Below are positions 10,031 through 20,616 of a stretch of DNA of 64,000 nt, piece after piece. Location: positions 142,696,402 to 142,760,401 of the forward strand of contig CAKMRJ010005523.1 of assembly GCA_928212115.1 (NCBI GenBank), read 5' to 3'. This DNA comes from Lactuca virosa (Eukaryota; Streptophyta; Magnoliopsida; Asterales; Asteraceae). A program made the position numbers and the translations under genes. Below the pieces are notes generated by a model that did not search any database, was not told the origin of the DNA, and saw only the letters and a program-made list of their open reading frames with translations. Positions within the stretch are counted from its first letter, which is position 1; each line of letters opens with the position of its first letter.

Positions 10031-10708
10031 ATGGCTGGGTTCCATCTCCCTGGAGATCTGTACTTCCCCAATCAGGGAAATAACGGATGGCTGGAAGAGG
10101 AACCTGAGGAAGACCCCGAAGAGGAGTCTGAAGAGGAACCTGAAGCAGGAGTCGAGGGCGGACCTGCTGAGCCAGTGGTAGGTTTGGAAGAAGAGGAAGC
10201 CGAAGAAGACCCTGAAGGGGAGCCCGAGGAAGAACCCAGTGATGACGACGATGGTGATTTGGATGCAGAGTCCGAAGTCATCAACCCACATTACCCGATA
10301 AGGGTGCCCGCTCATCGGATGGGCCCGAAAGGCCCCACGCCTCCATGGGGCGTGGATATTTGGAGATGGAGCAGGCAGCAGGGGCAGCGACCCCTATATG
10401 GGATGGCCAGGGAATTTTATGATCTGAGAGACGGAGGGCCAGCCGACCGGGCACTCCCTGTCATGGTGAGGCGGTTACGGAATACTGGCGACCTAGCCCA
10501 GGACACGGCCGAGCAACTGAATCAGATGCGAGCCGCAGTAGCCAGAGCGGAACGAGAAACTCAAGAAGTAATCCATAACTTCCATGTACGACAAGCGATT
10601 TGGGAAGATCGACTACGAGCCACAGAACGACAGGTGGCGCGTCTTCAGGGCGCATCCACGTCATCAGCCCCATCACCCGACGCATCTCGGAGCACTTCGG
10701 ACCAGTAG
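10031..10708 (+). CDS. Element B extra ORF upstream of gag (acidic, coiled coil), unknown function
   Basis: An intact frame of 225 codons on the sense strand between PBS and gag. I recognise no family. The first 85 residues are very acidic, with repeated EEPEEDPEE-like runs and a DDDDGDLD stretch. The middle has a Pro-rich piece (MGPKGPTPPWG) and a Trp/Arg-rich stretch. The last 70 residues look like a coiled coil, rich in Glu, Gln, Arg and Ala, with heptad-like spacing in the TAEQLNQMRAAVARAERET part. The tail is Ser/Thr-rich. I chose the Met at 10031 because it directly follows a GTGCAG acceptor-like site. An in-frame upstream Met at 9998 lies in the poly-C region. It is uninterrupted while gag and pol next to it have several stops, so it may have been under selection until recently. 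Antisense frames here are composition shadows. Confidence 0.55.
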   Translation: MAGFHLPGDLYFPNQGNNGWLEEEPEEDPEEESEEEPEAGVEGGPAEPVVGLEEEEAEEDPEGEPEEEPSDDDDGDLDAESEVINPHYPIRVPAHRMGPKGPTPPWGVDIWRWSRQQGQRPLYGMAREFYDLRDGGPADRALPVMVRRLRNTGDLAQDTAEQLNQMRAAVARAERETQEVIHNFHVRQAIWEDRLRATERQVARLQGASTSSAPSPDASRSTSDQ

Positions 10709-11034
10709 ACTTCCCTACTAGTACTATGTTCTCTATGTTCACTATATTATGTACTATCGACTCCATGTTTAAGTGATTACACTACTCATAGAGTCGTTAT
10801 GCTGTCGAACTTTGTACCTCTATGTATGCTCTTTCGAGCAAATTTTCATGTATCAAAGTGCGGATATTATTAGTGAAAAATATTATGTGATGTTGTGACC
10901 TGCTATGTGTTTTATACTATTATTGTTTGGCGTAAATTTATGGGAACAATTAGATACAAAAAAAAAATCAATTCACGAAATTCTCAACTTAAAAACAATA
11001 CATACTCAACATCTTTCTGTTCCGTAACAGCAAG
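10709..11034 (+). other. Element B spacer between upstream ORF and gag
   Basis: AT-rich, with no coding signal. It ends TTTCTGTTCCGTAACAG just before the gag ATG at 11035. This looks like a splice acceptor and parallels the TTTCAG before the gag ATG in A and C. Confidence 0.4.
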
Positions 11035-12217
11035 ATGCCTTAGAGACCAAACCGCGGAAATACCCAACCACCGACACCACCGAAAGTCAACTTAGCCGCG
11101 TTTCAAGCCGCTGTATCTGCTGCGGTCACAGCAGCCATGACACAAAACCACCAGGGGAACAATGGCGGAGGAAACGGGCAGGGAGCTGGAAGTTCAAACA
11201 ACGGGATAAATCAAGGACCTACCAAAACATGCTCTTACAAAGACTTCACCAACGCCAAGCCACGAACCTTTAATGGAATGGGAGGCGTCATAGCCCTAAA
11301 GAGGTGGATTGAGAAAATCGAATCCGTCTTTGAAATTTGCGGGTGTCCAGATGGGTGCAAGGTCAAGTTCGCAGCATGTACCTTTGTCGATCAAGCTCTT
11401 TCATGGTGGAATGGTCACATTGAAGCCATGACCCTTCCAGTGGCAAACGCGATGCCCTGGGAAGAACTGAAGGAAATGATGTTGGCAAAGTACTGCCCTA
11501 GAGGCGAGATACAAAAGATGGAACAAGAATTGTGGAACTTGACAGTTCAGAACTCCAACATCGAAGCATACATATCCAGGTTTAGCGAGCTATCCCTTCT
11601 GTGTCCGGGTATGATCACCTCAGAAGGGAAAAAGATTGAGAGGTTTTATCTGGGGATTGACTGCACCTATCCAAGGGAATGTCATTGCGGCAAACCCTGA
11701 GACATTTGATAGTGCCAAGAGACTGGCCAAGAAACTGTATGATCATGGCAACAAGAAGAGTGTTAAGATCATGGAAGCGGATGTTAAGAAGGAAGAAGAG
11801 AATAGGAAAGGAAAGAGTAACAAGAGAAGAGGTAAACAAAACTCCGAGTCATCTAAGAAGCAACAGACAGTGACTGTCCACGCAGCAACCCAAGCTACCC
11901 TAGCACCACATGCTCCAGCCTCATCCACGCCAAATACTCCGAAGCAGTACACGGGGAATCTTCCCAAGTGTAACAAATGTAACTACCATCACCTCGAGGA
12001 ATGCAGAGAGATGATGTGCACCAGATGCAACCTGAAGGGCCATACAACAAAATATTGTAGGGCCCAGTTTCCACAAAACCAGATGCACAACAACAACAAC
12101 AACAACAACAACACCAAAGACGAAGCCAGTTATACCTGTTATGGGTGCGGGAAAACTGGACATTTCTGACGAAATTGTCCCAATGCGAACACCCAGGCGA
12201 CAGGAGCAGCAGGAAGA
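11035..12217 (+). pseudogene. Element B gag (capsid and zinc knuckles)
   Basis: The frame starts MP then a stop at 11041. It then runs through a Pro-rich N-terminus, the Ty3 Gag domain (FNGMGGVIALKRWIEKIESVFEI and the CTFVDQALSWWNGHIE stretch around 11270-11430) and a FYLG.TAPIQ stretch. One extra base near 11660 shifts the frame into the LYDHGN...KKEEENRKGK part. Two zinc knuckles follow: a CX2C-type knuckle at about 12018-12060 (CTRCNLKGHTTKYC) and CYGCGKTGHF at 12139-12168. A TGA for Arg interrupts the second. A run of CAA repeats (12089-12112) encodes poly-Asn. Gag runs straight into protease with no intron-like piece. Confidence 0.85.
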
Positions 12218-12770
12218 GTGCTGACTATGGGGCAAGGAGAAGTGGTTCAGGATCCCGCTGTCGTCACCGGTACGTTTCTCCTTAACCACTCTTATGCATG
12301 CATCCTGTTTGATACCGGGGCAGAGCGAAGCTTTGTGAGTAACAAATTCAAACACTTGCTAAAACAACAACCCCAAAAGCTTAATGAAACCTTTACGGTG
12401 GAAATGGCTAATGGGAAAACAAAATCAGCCGGGGAAATCTATGTAGGATGTACCCTAACTTTAAATCAGCATACCTTTCAAATAAACTTGATGCCTGTAA
12501 CTATTAGGAGTTTTGATGTGATTATCGGCATGGACAGGTTGAGCCCCCATCATGCCGAAATTTTGTGTCGCGAGAAGGCCGTTCGCCTTCATCTCCCAAA
12601 TCGCGAAACCCTAATTATATATGGAGACAAACCCAGTACGAACCTTCGTCTTATCTTTTGCATTAAGGCACAAAAGTGTCTACAAAAGAAGGACTTGGCG
12701 TTTCTGGCACACATAGTGGATAAGTCCAAGGAAGAGGTCAATATTCGAGACATCCCAGTGGCTTGCGACT
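12218..12770 (+). pseudogene. Element B protease
   Basis: The frame opens at 12218 and has the LFDTGAERSFVS active site, with DTG at about 12311-12319, and the later VIIGMDRLSPHHAEI stretch. In the family consensus that last motif has Trp (MDWLS). Here it is Arg. The region itself is uninterrupted and in one frame with RT. Protease would cleave Gag-Pol. Confidence 0.88.
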
Positions 12771-13590
12771 TCCCGGACGTCTTTCCCGAAGATCTTCTGG
12801 GGATACCCCCAGAAAGACAAGTCGAGTTCCGAATTGACCTGGTACCGGGAGCTACGCCAATGGCCAAATCACCCTATAGGTTGGCTCCTGCGGAGATGCA
12901 AGAACTGTCAAGCCAACTCAGCGAGCTCTTGAGTAAAGGATTCATCCGACCTAGCTTCTCACTATGGGGATCTCCGGTCCTTTTTGTTAAGAAGAAGGAC
13001 GGATCCTTTAGGATGTGTATCGATTATAGAGAGCTGAATAAGCTCACTATCAAGAATCGCTTCCCACTTCCACGAATCGACGACCTGTTCGACCAGCTCC
13101 AGGGAGCAAATTACTTCTCTAAGATAGATCTACGGTCCGGCTACCACCAGCTCAAGGTCCGAGAAGAGGATATTCCCAAAACCGCTTTCTGAACCCACTA
13201 TGGACATTATGAAGTCGTTGTAATGCCCTTCGGTCTAACGAATGCCCCTGCCGCATTCATGGACCTAATAAATCGAGTCTGCCGACCATTCCTCGACAAC
13301 TTTGTCATCGTTTTCATCGACGATATTCTAGTCTATTCTCGAAGCGAAGAGGAGCATGGACGACATCTCCGGCAAATCTTGGAAACCCTTCGAACTGAAA
13401 AGTTATATGCAAAACTCTCTAAATGCGAGTTTTGGCTCCGAAGCGTAAACTTTTTAGGTCATGTTATCAGCCAAGAAGGGATACATGTGGACCCTCCTAA
13501 GATCAAAGCCATTGAAGGATGGGCAGTCCCAGCGACACCCACAAAAATTTGTCAATTTTTAGGTCTCGCAGGCTATTACAGGAGATTCAT
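12771..13590 (+). pseudogene. Element B reverse transcriptase
   Basis: The RT starts with FPDVFPEDLLGIPPERQVEF and carries the FVKKKDGSFRMCIDYRELN and KIDLRSGYHQ boxes. A TGA at 13190-13192 replaces the Arg of the RTRYGHYEF region. Past the stop, VVMPFGLTNAPAAF and FIDDILVYS (active-site Asp pair near 13319) follow in the same frame. The domain ends at YYRRFI, followed by a TAG at 13592-13594 where Gln is expected. Two single-base nonsense changes are all that breaks it. Confidence 0.9.
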
Positions 13591-13594
13591 TTAG

Positions 13595-14095
13595 AACTTC
13601 TCCAAAACAGCCAAGCCACTTACCATACTTACACAGAAGGGTGTACCATTTAAATGGACAGAAAAGCAGGAGGTTGCCTTCCGAACTCTGAAGCGAGCTC
13701 TCTGTAGTGCACCAGTACTATCACTACCAGAGGGAACAGAGGACTTCGTAGTTTACTGCGATGCTTCGAATCAGGGTTTAGGCTGTGTACTCATGAAGCG
13801 TGGTAAGGTGATAGCTTATGCATCCCGACAATTAAAAACACATGAGGTAAATTATACCACCCATGATCTCGAATTGGGAGCTGTGGTCTTCGCCTTGAAA
13901 ATTTGGAGGCACTACCTTTATGGTACCAAGTGCACCATTTTCACCGAACACAAGAGTCTCCAGCACATTTTAAATCAAAAGGAGCTGAACATGAGGCAGC
14001 GAAGATGGGTTGAGCTGCTAAACGATTATGAGTGCGAAATCAAGTACCACCCAAGCAAGGCTAACATGGTAGCTGATGCCTTGAGTCGGAAAGAA
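13595..14095 (+). pseudogene. Element B RNase H
   Basis: Same frame as RT after the TAG. Motifs are VVYCDASNQGLG (about 13750), THDLELGAVVFALKIWRHYL (about 13860) and FTEHKSLQHI (about 13940). The last is normally TDHKSL, so the third catalytic Asp is Glu here. The domain ends with the NMVADALSRK linker at about 14065-14090. No stop lies between 13595 and 14095. Confidence 0.87.
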
Positions 14096-15192
14096 TACTC
14101 CAATCGTCGTGTGAAGACTCTTTCAATAACCATCCAATCCCATCTGTCCTCACAAATCAAAGCAGCCCAGTTCGACGCCATGAAGACAGAAAACAGAACG
14201 AGCGAAGCGTTACGTGGAATGGAAAAGAACTTCGAAGTCAAGGAGGATGGAACATATTATTTCATGAACCGAATTTGGGTCCCTAAACTTGGGGGATTCA
14301 GAGAAGTAGTCATGAATGAAGCTCATAAGACGCGATACTCCATCCATCCGGGTTCAGATAAAATGTACTTGGATATCAAGCAACAGTATTGGTGGCCTAA
14401 CATGAAGGCAGAAATTGCCACATACGTTAGCAAATGCCTCACTTGTGCTAAAGTGAAGGTAGAGTATCAAAAGCCCTCGGGACTATTACAACAGCCGGTA
14501 ATACCCGAGTGGAAATGGGAAAGGATTACTATGGACTTTGTGACCAAATTACCCAAGACAACAGATGGATTGGATACCATATGGGTGATAGTCGACAGGT
14601 TGACAAAATCCGCTCATTTCCTGCCAATAAAGGAGACATACAAGATGGAGCGACTAACAAGAATCTACATCAAGGAAATTGTGAGACTCCATGGAGTACC
14701 AATATCTATCATCTCAGATCGAGATAGTAGGTTCACTTCACGCTTTTGGCAATCGCTACAGAAGGCTATGGGGACACAACTGACATGAGCATTGCTTACC
14801 ACCCACAGACGGATGGTCAAAGTGAGCGAACCATTCAAACGCTTGAGGATATGCTTCGAGCCTGTGTGATAGACTTTGGAAGGTCGTGGGATACCCACTT
14901 ACCTTTAATTGAATTTTCATACAACAACAGTTATCACACAAGCATCAAAGTTGCTCCTTTCGAAGCATTATATGGTCGTAAATGTAGATCACCGTTGTGT
15001 TGGACAGAGGTAGGCGACACTCAACTGGCAAGAGGGCAGACAGCAAGCAATGCATTAACAGGACCGGAAATCATACGCGAAACGACTGAGAAAATAGTTC
15101 AAATCAGAGCTCAACTTCAAGCATCACGCGACCGACAGAAGAGCTACGCCTATAAGCAGCGAAAGCCCTTGGAATTTCAAGTCGGGGATTGA
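14096..15192 (+). pseudogene. Element B integrase
   Basis: The HHCC zinc domain is seen as EAHKTRYSIHPGSDKMY and CLTCAKVK (14315-14460). The core has MDFVTKLP...VIVDRLTKSAHF with the first Asp and SDRDSRFTSRFW with the second. After a one-base frameshift near 14770-14785 comes AYHPQTDGQSERTIQTLEDM with the catalytic Glu. The frame continues to a TGA at 15190-15192, where the family has Trp in VGDWVLLKVSPW. Minor damage only. Confidence 0.9.
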
Positions 15193-15606
15193 GTGTTGTT
15201 AAAGGTCTCCCCCTGGAAACGGGTGATCCGTTTTGGGAAACAGGGAAAACTAAACCCACGGTACATTGGACCCTTCGAGATTCTTGCCCGAATCGGTCCG
15301 GTGGCTTATAGACTGCAACTACCTGCCGAACTCAGCAGCGTACACCCAGTGTTTCACGTTTCCAATTTGAAGAAGTGCTTATCCGACGAAACACTCGTCA
15401 TTCCGCTAGAAGAAATCGAAATCAACGAGAATCTCCTGTTCATCTAGGAACCCGTCGAGATCATGGACAGGGAGGTGAAGCGTACTAAGCAAAGTCGCAT
15501 TCCAATAGTGAAGGTTCGGTGGAACGCAAAGCATGGACCGGAATTCACTTGGGAACGCGAAGACCAGATGAAGCAAAAGTACCCTCACTTATTCTCGCAT
15601 TCTTAA
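15193..15606 (+). pseudogene. Element B integrase C-terminus with chromodomain-like tail
   Basis: After the TGA the frame continues with VLLKVSPW and the GPFEILARIGPVAYRLQLP stretch, the integrase GPY/F-like module. A TAG follows at about 15445. Then comes a tail of about 50 residues with EPVEIMDREVK, VKVRWN and FTWEREDQMKQKYPHLF, ending at TAA 15604-15606. The pattern (V..I...R, VKW, WE..D) is the chromodomain of Tekay-type chromoviruses, which guides insertion to heterochromatin in this family. Confidence 0.82.
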
Positions 15607-15645
15607 GTCTAGCTTCAAAAAGAATTTCGGGACGAAATTCCCTCT

Positions 15646-15658
15646 AACGGGGGGATGA
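15646..15658 (+). other. Element B polypurine tract
   Basis: AACGGGGGGATGA directly before the 3' LTR. It is the primer site for plus-strand DNA synthesis. Confidence 0.85.
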
Positions 15659-18600
15659 TGTCACAACTAGCATTCTAGCTAGGAAATTCTGTACTCTTGT
15701 AAACATTATCTACTGTAAACTCGTAAACCCTAATTCATGTTGTGCTTGAAATTCAACCCACTTTCATGAAATTTAACTTTTGGGTCATAATGGGCCTAGA
15801 ATGGATTGGTTTACCTTAATGGGCCTTATTGGGCCATAACAAATCCAAATAACTTTAATAGACTCAAATCCATTCCTTTATGCTAAATTGGGCCGTGAAC
15901 TACTCTAAAAGCCCAATGGGCCGAAAAATGATCCAATTGGGCCTCATATTATGGACTCAAGCACAAAAGGCCCAAGCTACTCTCTTCTTTCCTCTCTCTC
16001 TCGGCCCAAGTAAACAAAAAAAAATGAAAAATGATGGATAAATGCCCATGACACCTCATTGTTGTTTAGTGGTTAATTATGGGATTATCCAACATACATC
16101 CAAGACAAATCTCATGTTCCCATGCATTCATCTCTCTCCTCTCCCCTCTTCTTATTACTTGCGGCCGAGAATCAACACACACACACAAAACATTTCAAAC
16201 TCTCTCTAAATCTTCAAGAACATCTCCTTACCTTTCTCAAAAGTCTCGAAAATTTGGAAGGGCTTCAAGAGAATCTTCACTTATATCATCATTCTTGGTA
16301 AGTTGTTGTCATACATAAGTTTTTATTTCTATCTTTAAGCTAAGAACACTCCTTCATATGGCTTCATTTCGTGATCATGTCTTCTAGGACCATCAAAGCT
16401 TAAATACTTCCTCTAAGAAAGCATTCAAGCCAAAAACAACCTCATCTTCTCTATTTTTCTTCAAAACCGAACCCACAAACCTAAGGTGAGTTCATACCCA
16501 TCTATTTTCGGTTTTCATATGTTTTATGGGGGAGAATGCAAGTAAAATGTGAAGATCTATGTGTATTTGTATGATATGTGTGATTTCTTGTGTTTTTGTG
16601 GTATATATGTGCTAAAATGAAAGATATCTCAAGATCTATAGTTCAAGAAGGAAAAATATGTGATCTAGGTCATATTTCACTTAACATGTCAAAATAAACT
16701 AATATACAAGCTTTAAAATAACACACTATAACATAAAACTCATTTTTGGACTATTTTTGTCAAATAAACAAAAATTGGGAAAAAGTTGTCATTTACGGTT
16801 TTTACAAGGTTCAAAAGGTCAAAACAGTAAAATGGAAGTTTCTATGAACATTATGTTTTTCTAAGGACTAAAAACGAAATTTGTGGCTTATTGGGCTAAA
16901 TTTTGGGCTTTTCGGCCCATAGGCCCAAAGTTGCGAAAAAATATTGATTTAAGGGGCTGAAATGGTAAATTTCTCAAAACAGTGGGTAGAAAGGTAAATA
17001 AATCTATTTCTGGGGTTTAAAATGATCATATTTGTTAAAAAGGATTGAAAATGCAAAGATTTTGGATTTTGGGTAAAAAGTGTAAAAATTGCGAAAAAAG
17101 TGGACTAAAATGCAAATCTTTTAACCAAAGGGTTGAAACTTTCTACAATTTATTTTTGGGCTTAAAACATTATTTAAATAAGTGTTTGGGTCAAAGATGT
17201 CAAGAAAAATGGTTCAAGGACCTAAAACGTCATTTTTCTATAAAAAGGGCTAAAATTGCCAACTTTACAAAATAAGGGGCTGAATAGGTCAAACCAGTGT
17301 TTTGGTCAAGTATATTAATAATAATAATAATTGGGTCAAAATATACAAAACTTTATAACTTATGAGTTTTAAATAGAACAAATTCGTGATTTATACGACA
17401 TATCGATTAAACAACTCGCAACATTAATACTATACAAAACAAGTAAACGTTCAAGTGGTTGGGCTTGAGAGATTCTAATCATGCTTAATGGGCCTTCGTG
17501 ACTCATTAACATGGCTTTTGGGCCCAACATAAATAATACATGTTATTGGGCCTCCTGTGACCCAATTACATGCTTAATGGACCCTCAATGGTTTTTACAT
17601 GCTATTGGGCCTCAGTAGCCCATTAGCATGACTAGTAAGGTCCAAATAAATTATATGCGAAATGGGCCAACGCGCTCTTCGTATACCCGACAGCCTTAAA
17701 TAACATACGAAATTAGTAGGGCCTAGTACTCCTCTTCTACTCGTCTGTTAGGCTTACCTTCTCTTCAAGTAAAATAAAAATCAGATCATTAATCAAGGTT
17801 AATCAATTCATGTGGATGGAGTGAGTAATAACGGGTGACACCAATAGGTGTCGGTCATAGTCTGTAGTTGTAATCAAAGTCTCCTGGAGGAAGAGCGAGA
17901 GTTTGTGTATAGATCTATACGGGGGTGACTCCCCCACACCTAAGCTGTTCGCTACAGTTAGACTCGGCCAGTCTAGTGTGACAAAGTCTTAAGATCAAAT
18001 TTTGGTGTTCATTAGAATACCAAGACAGACGAACTAGTCATTATCATGCATGGTTATAACGACTCACGTAGAAATCCGACATCATTAATCAAGGGAAATC
18101 ATTAATCAAGGGAAATCATATCCATTCGATGTAACGATTCAATAAAGCAAAAACAATCATAACTTTTTATTCGGAAGACATCGGGTTTTCCGGGGAAACC
18201 AGTCTTACTCATTTGTACTTTCAAAAACTATAATGCAAAACTTCTTATTTATTCATGTTTTGAAATCATTCCCGCATATACTTACTGGATCATCACAACA
18301 TTTTCAAGAAGAGTTTTAATACAGAAAATATCGGATTTTCTGGGTTTTACCAATGACATAAACTACTTTACATCAAACACACTTATGAACTCACCAACAT
18401 TATATATGTTGACCGTTTTCAAAATAACTTGTATTCTCAGGTAACAGATAAGCTGAAGAAAATTGCCAAGTGTGTTAGGATGTTATGTTTTGTGATTCTC
18501 AAACAATTTATACTACGGATTATGTAATGTAAACAATGTACTGGATGTGAACAATGACGGTTGTAATGTATTAATGCATGGGGATGTTTATGTTATGTTT

Positions 18601-18683
18601 CATGTATATTCATTGTGATGATATTTCAATTTAAGTCACGCCAGCCCCTGGACGTTTCCGCCGTCTGGTTCGGGGGTGTGACA
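15659..18683 (+). repeat. Element B 3' LTR (3025 bp)
   Basis: Same ends and content as the 5' LTR, with only one copy of the segment duplicated around the gap. It lacks about 38 bp present near 8258. It holds the same donor (near 16486), palindrome-hairpin (near 17909-17937) and acceptor. It abuts the TTGAA duplication. Confidence 0.94.
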
Positions 18684-18688
18684 TTGAA

Positions 18689-19199
18689 CCTCAATCACGG
18701 GTGCAAAATCAGCCTTGAATCTCATAATAAAATCATCCCAAGACATCGTCTCAACTGCCTCACCGCCCAAAGCATAATCCACCTCCTCCCACCAATCACG
18801 ACCTTTTTCCTTCAGAAGACAGGATGCAAATCCGACCTTCGACCCCTCGGGGTAGAGGTTAGTCTGGAAGGCATTTTTGATGTCCACCAACCACCGTCTA
18901 CTATAAATGGGGTCCTTCATTCCGAAGAACTCAGGAGCCCCACATGCATGAAACTCTCGGAATGTCAGAGAGCGTGCACCCACCATAGCTACCACGTCAG
19001 TGTGAAATGCACCCAGATGCTCATCCAAAATCTCAATGATACCCTCCTTAATTGTACAAAATATCACAAGAGTCTGCTCCAAAAAGTTATAGGTAATCTC
19101 AGAAGAAATGAACTCCTGCATATGATCATCCAAGGGTCTGGCTCAAGAGCCCGAACCTTATCCTTCACCAGGAATTAAACCACATCGAGTGACCACCAT
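18689..19199 (-). pseudogene. Element A gag, N-terminal piece
   Basis: ATG at 19199 (MVVTRCG, the same start as MVVTRFG in C). Two early stops follow, then a long frame. It reads VIFCTIKEGIIEILDEH, the FREFHACGAPEFFG stretch, and the GFASCLLKEKGRDWWEE Gag core with the WW pair, ending IVIEV-like at the B insertion. This is the capsid part of Ty3 Gag. It continues at 6008 beyond B. A TTTTCAG lies one base before the ATG. Confidence 0.82.
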
Positions 19200-20080
19200 A
19201 CTGAAAATAAACCATACAAACCATCAAAAAACACTCGAAGGATCTCACACCAAACGGGTCCCTTAGTATCCTCGTGACTCCCTTGACTCGAGTATGGATC
19301 TTATGCTTCCAGTAGTACAGGTCCAATACTACCTTTCACACCTATCCATACTTTCATCAAGAGTCGTCCCAATTTTCCTATGTGACTTCCAAAATAACAC
19401 ATCCGATAATGCTAACATGCTTTCTAGGTTCTCCTAGGATTCCCTTCCCACCACTCTCCGACATCAGCTGTAGAAGAAACCCAAACTAACACCTGATATG
19501 TACCTTATGAATATAATTACATGCCACAGACACTAGATAATTATTCAACTGCAAGGTCTCATACTACAATGGTTGGACTCAAACCAGAGTTGTGCATTAG
19601 AGTTAAACCTAACCTTCTAAAATTATCTAATTTCTGTAACATATAACCTAACTTATTCGATTGATAGTCAGCCAACACTACCAGTAGTTCCTAAAAGCAC
19701 AAAGCAAGTAGAATTCGACCATCGAGTTCTAACCAGAGCACTGCCTAACAGGCCATCCTAACATATCATCAGTAATCCATACCAGCATGCAGTTCTAGGG
19801 GCTTATACAGTAAGCACACAAGGCATCTCTCCTATCATACAAATCCCGAGCAGATTCTTAGCCCTAATCTAGCATGCTATTCACATATTCACATATTGAA
19901 TCAAACAAACATGTATGGGTATTTTGGGAAAACTTACCGGATCTCAGCCGATTGCATGCATCACACCCTTTCATTCTAGTAGTAATCCTTTTATAAAATC
20001 ATTTCTTTATGAAAAACTTACCAAATCCTCAGTTTGAGTTCAGACACACCCGAGAGTGTGCCCGAATCCCTCAAACCAAG
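19200..20080 (-). other. Element A leader between PBS and gag
   Basis: AT-rich and non-coding. The minus strand ends with a T-rich tract and TTTTCAG (19207-19201) just before the gag ATG, which looks like a splice acceptor. Nothing else is recognised. Confidence 0.5.
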
Positions 20081-20092
20081 GCTCTGATACCA
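20081..20092 (-). other. Element A primer binding site (tRNA-iMet)
   Basis: The plus strand GCTCTGATACCA is the complement of TGGTATCAGAGC. It lies three bases inside the LTR boundary at 20096 and matches the initiator tRNA-Met. Confidence 0.88.
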
Positions 20093-20293
20093 ACTTGTAA
20101 CGTCGTAAAAATCATAAATAAAAATTTCATTTTTAATTCCACCAAAAATCATCAAATATTCATATCAAACCATCCATGGGTATATCAAAGTAAAAATAGT
20201 TATCAGAGTATAATCCCAAAATCCTAGAAGTGCAGAAAAATGGGTGGATGTGTTGCGATCAAGCCAGGCCCTTCCCCTTCGAACCAGAAATAC

Positions 20294-20616
20294 CTGAAAC
20301 ATAAACTTAAACCGGAAGCACAAAGTTTATGAATTTTCCTCAAAGTACCATATACCATATATACAGTGGGCCTCGACCAACATCCATCGGGCCTCACCCG
20401 ACATTGGGCCCCACCCAGCACGATTTGTCCATAACATGCGATGGGTCCCTCCCAACACACTCATTAGGCCTCTCCTGGAATCAGGCCCCACCCAATATAC
20501 ATATAAACACATATGATACATGCAAGAGTCGCATAGACATCTAACACTCTAATAACAATAATCAATGGTCTGACATTAGGGTCATCGACCTGCCAAAACA
20601 CTATGAGAAGACTCAC
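20294..20616 (-). other. Predicted leader intron in element A 5' LTR
   Basis: The minus strand has GGG|GTGAGT with the first intron base at 20616, and a TTTATGTTTCAG acceptor with the last base at 20294 (323 bp). It corresponds in position to the introns of C, D and S1. It contains A's hairpin array. Confidence 0.5.
20366..20500 (-). repeat. Hairpin array in element A LTR
   Basis: About six short units of GGGCC...CCC type. Several form small stems with different sequences: TCGGG/CCCGA near 20387-20401, TGGG/CCCA near 20404-20416 and 20442-20454, and AGG/CCT near 20465-20475. The array occupies the same place as the C and S1 arrays, about 270-405 bp from the 3' end of the LTR. Confidence 0.6.

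Larger units (their letters stand above)
6014..18683 (+). mobile_element. Element B: complete Ty3/gypsy Tekay-like chromovirus, plus strand
   Basis: Both LTRs start TGTCACAACTAG and end GGGGGTGTGACA. The perfect TSD TTGAA lies at 6009-6013 and 18684-18688. Inside are a PBS (9604), an extra upstream ORF (10031-10708), gag (11035), PR-RT-RH-INT with a C-terminal chromodomain-like tail (to 15606), and a PPT (15646). Decay is mild: two frameshifts and about six stops. Unlike A, C and D, gag runs into protease without an intron-like gap. It is inserted in the gag of element A. The LTRs look very similar by eye outside the duplicated gap region, so insertion was fairly recent. Confidence 0.95.

Noticed and set aside
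10072..10284. Ser-rich minus-strand ORF
   Set aside because: It is the antisense of GAG/GAA-rich acidic codons of the upstream ORF.
11743..12355. Minus-strand ORFs opposite element B gag
   Set aside because: Antisense shadows of gag.
12218..15606. Endogenous pararetrovirus
   Set aside because: Integrase, LTRs, PBS, PPT and TSD are present, and there are no movement or coat protein motifs.
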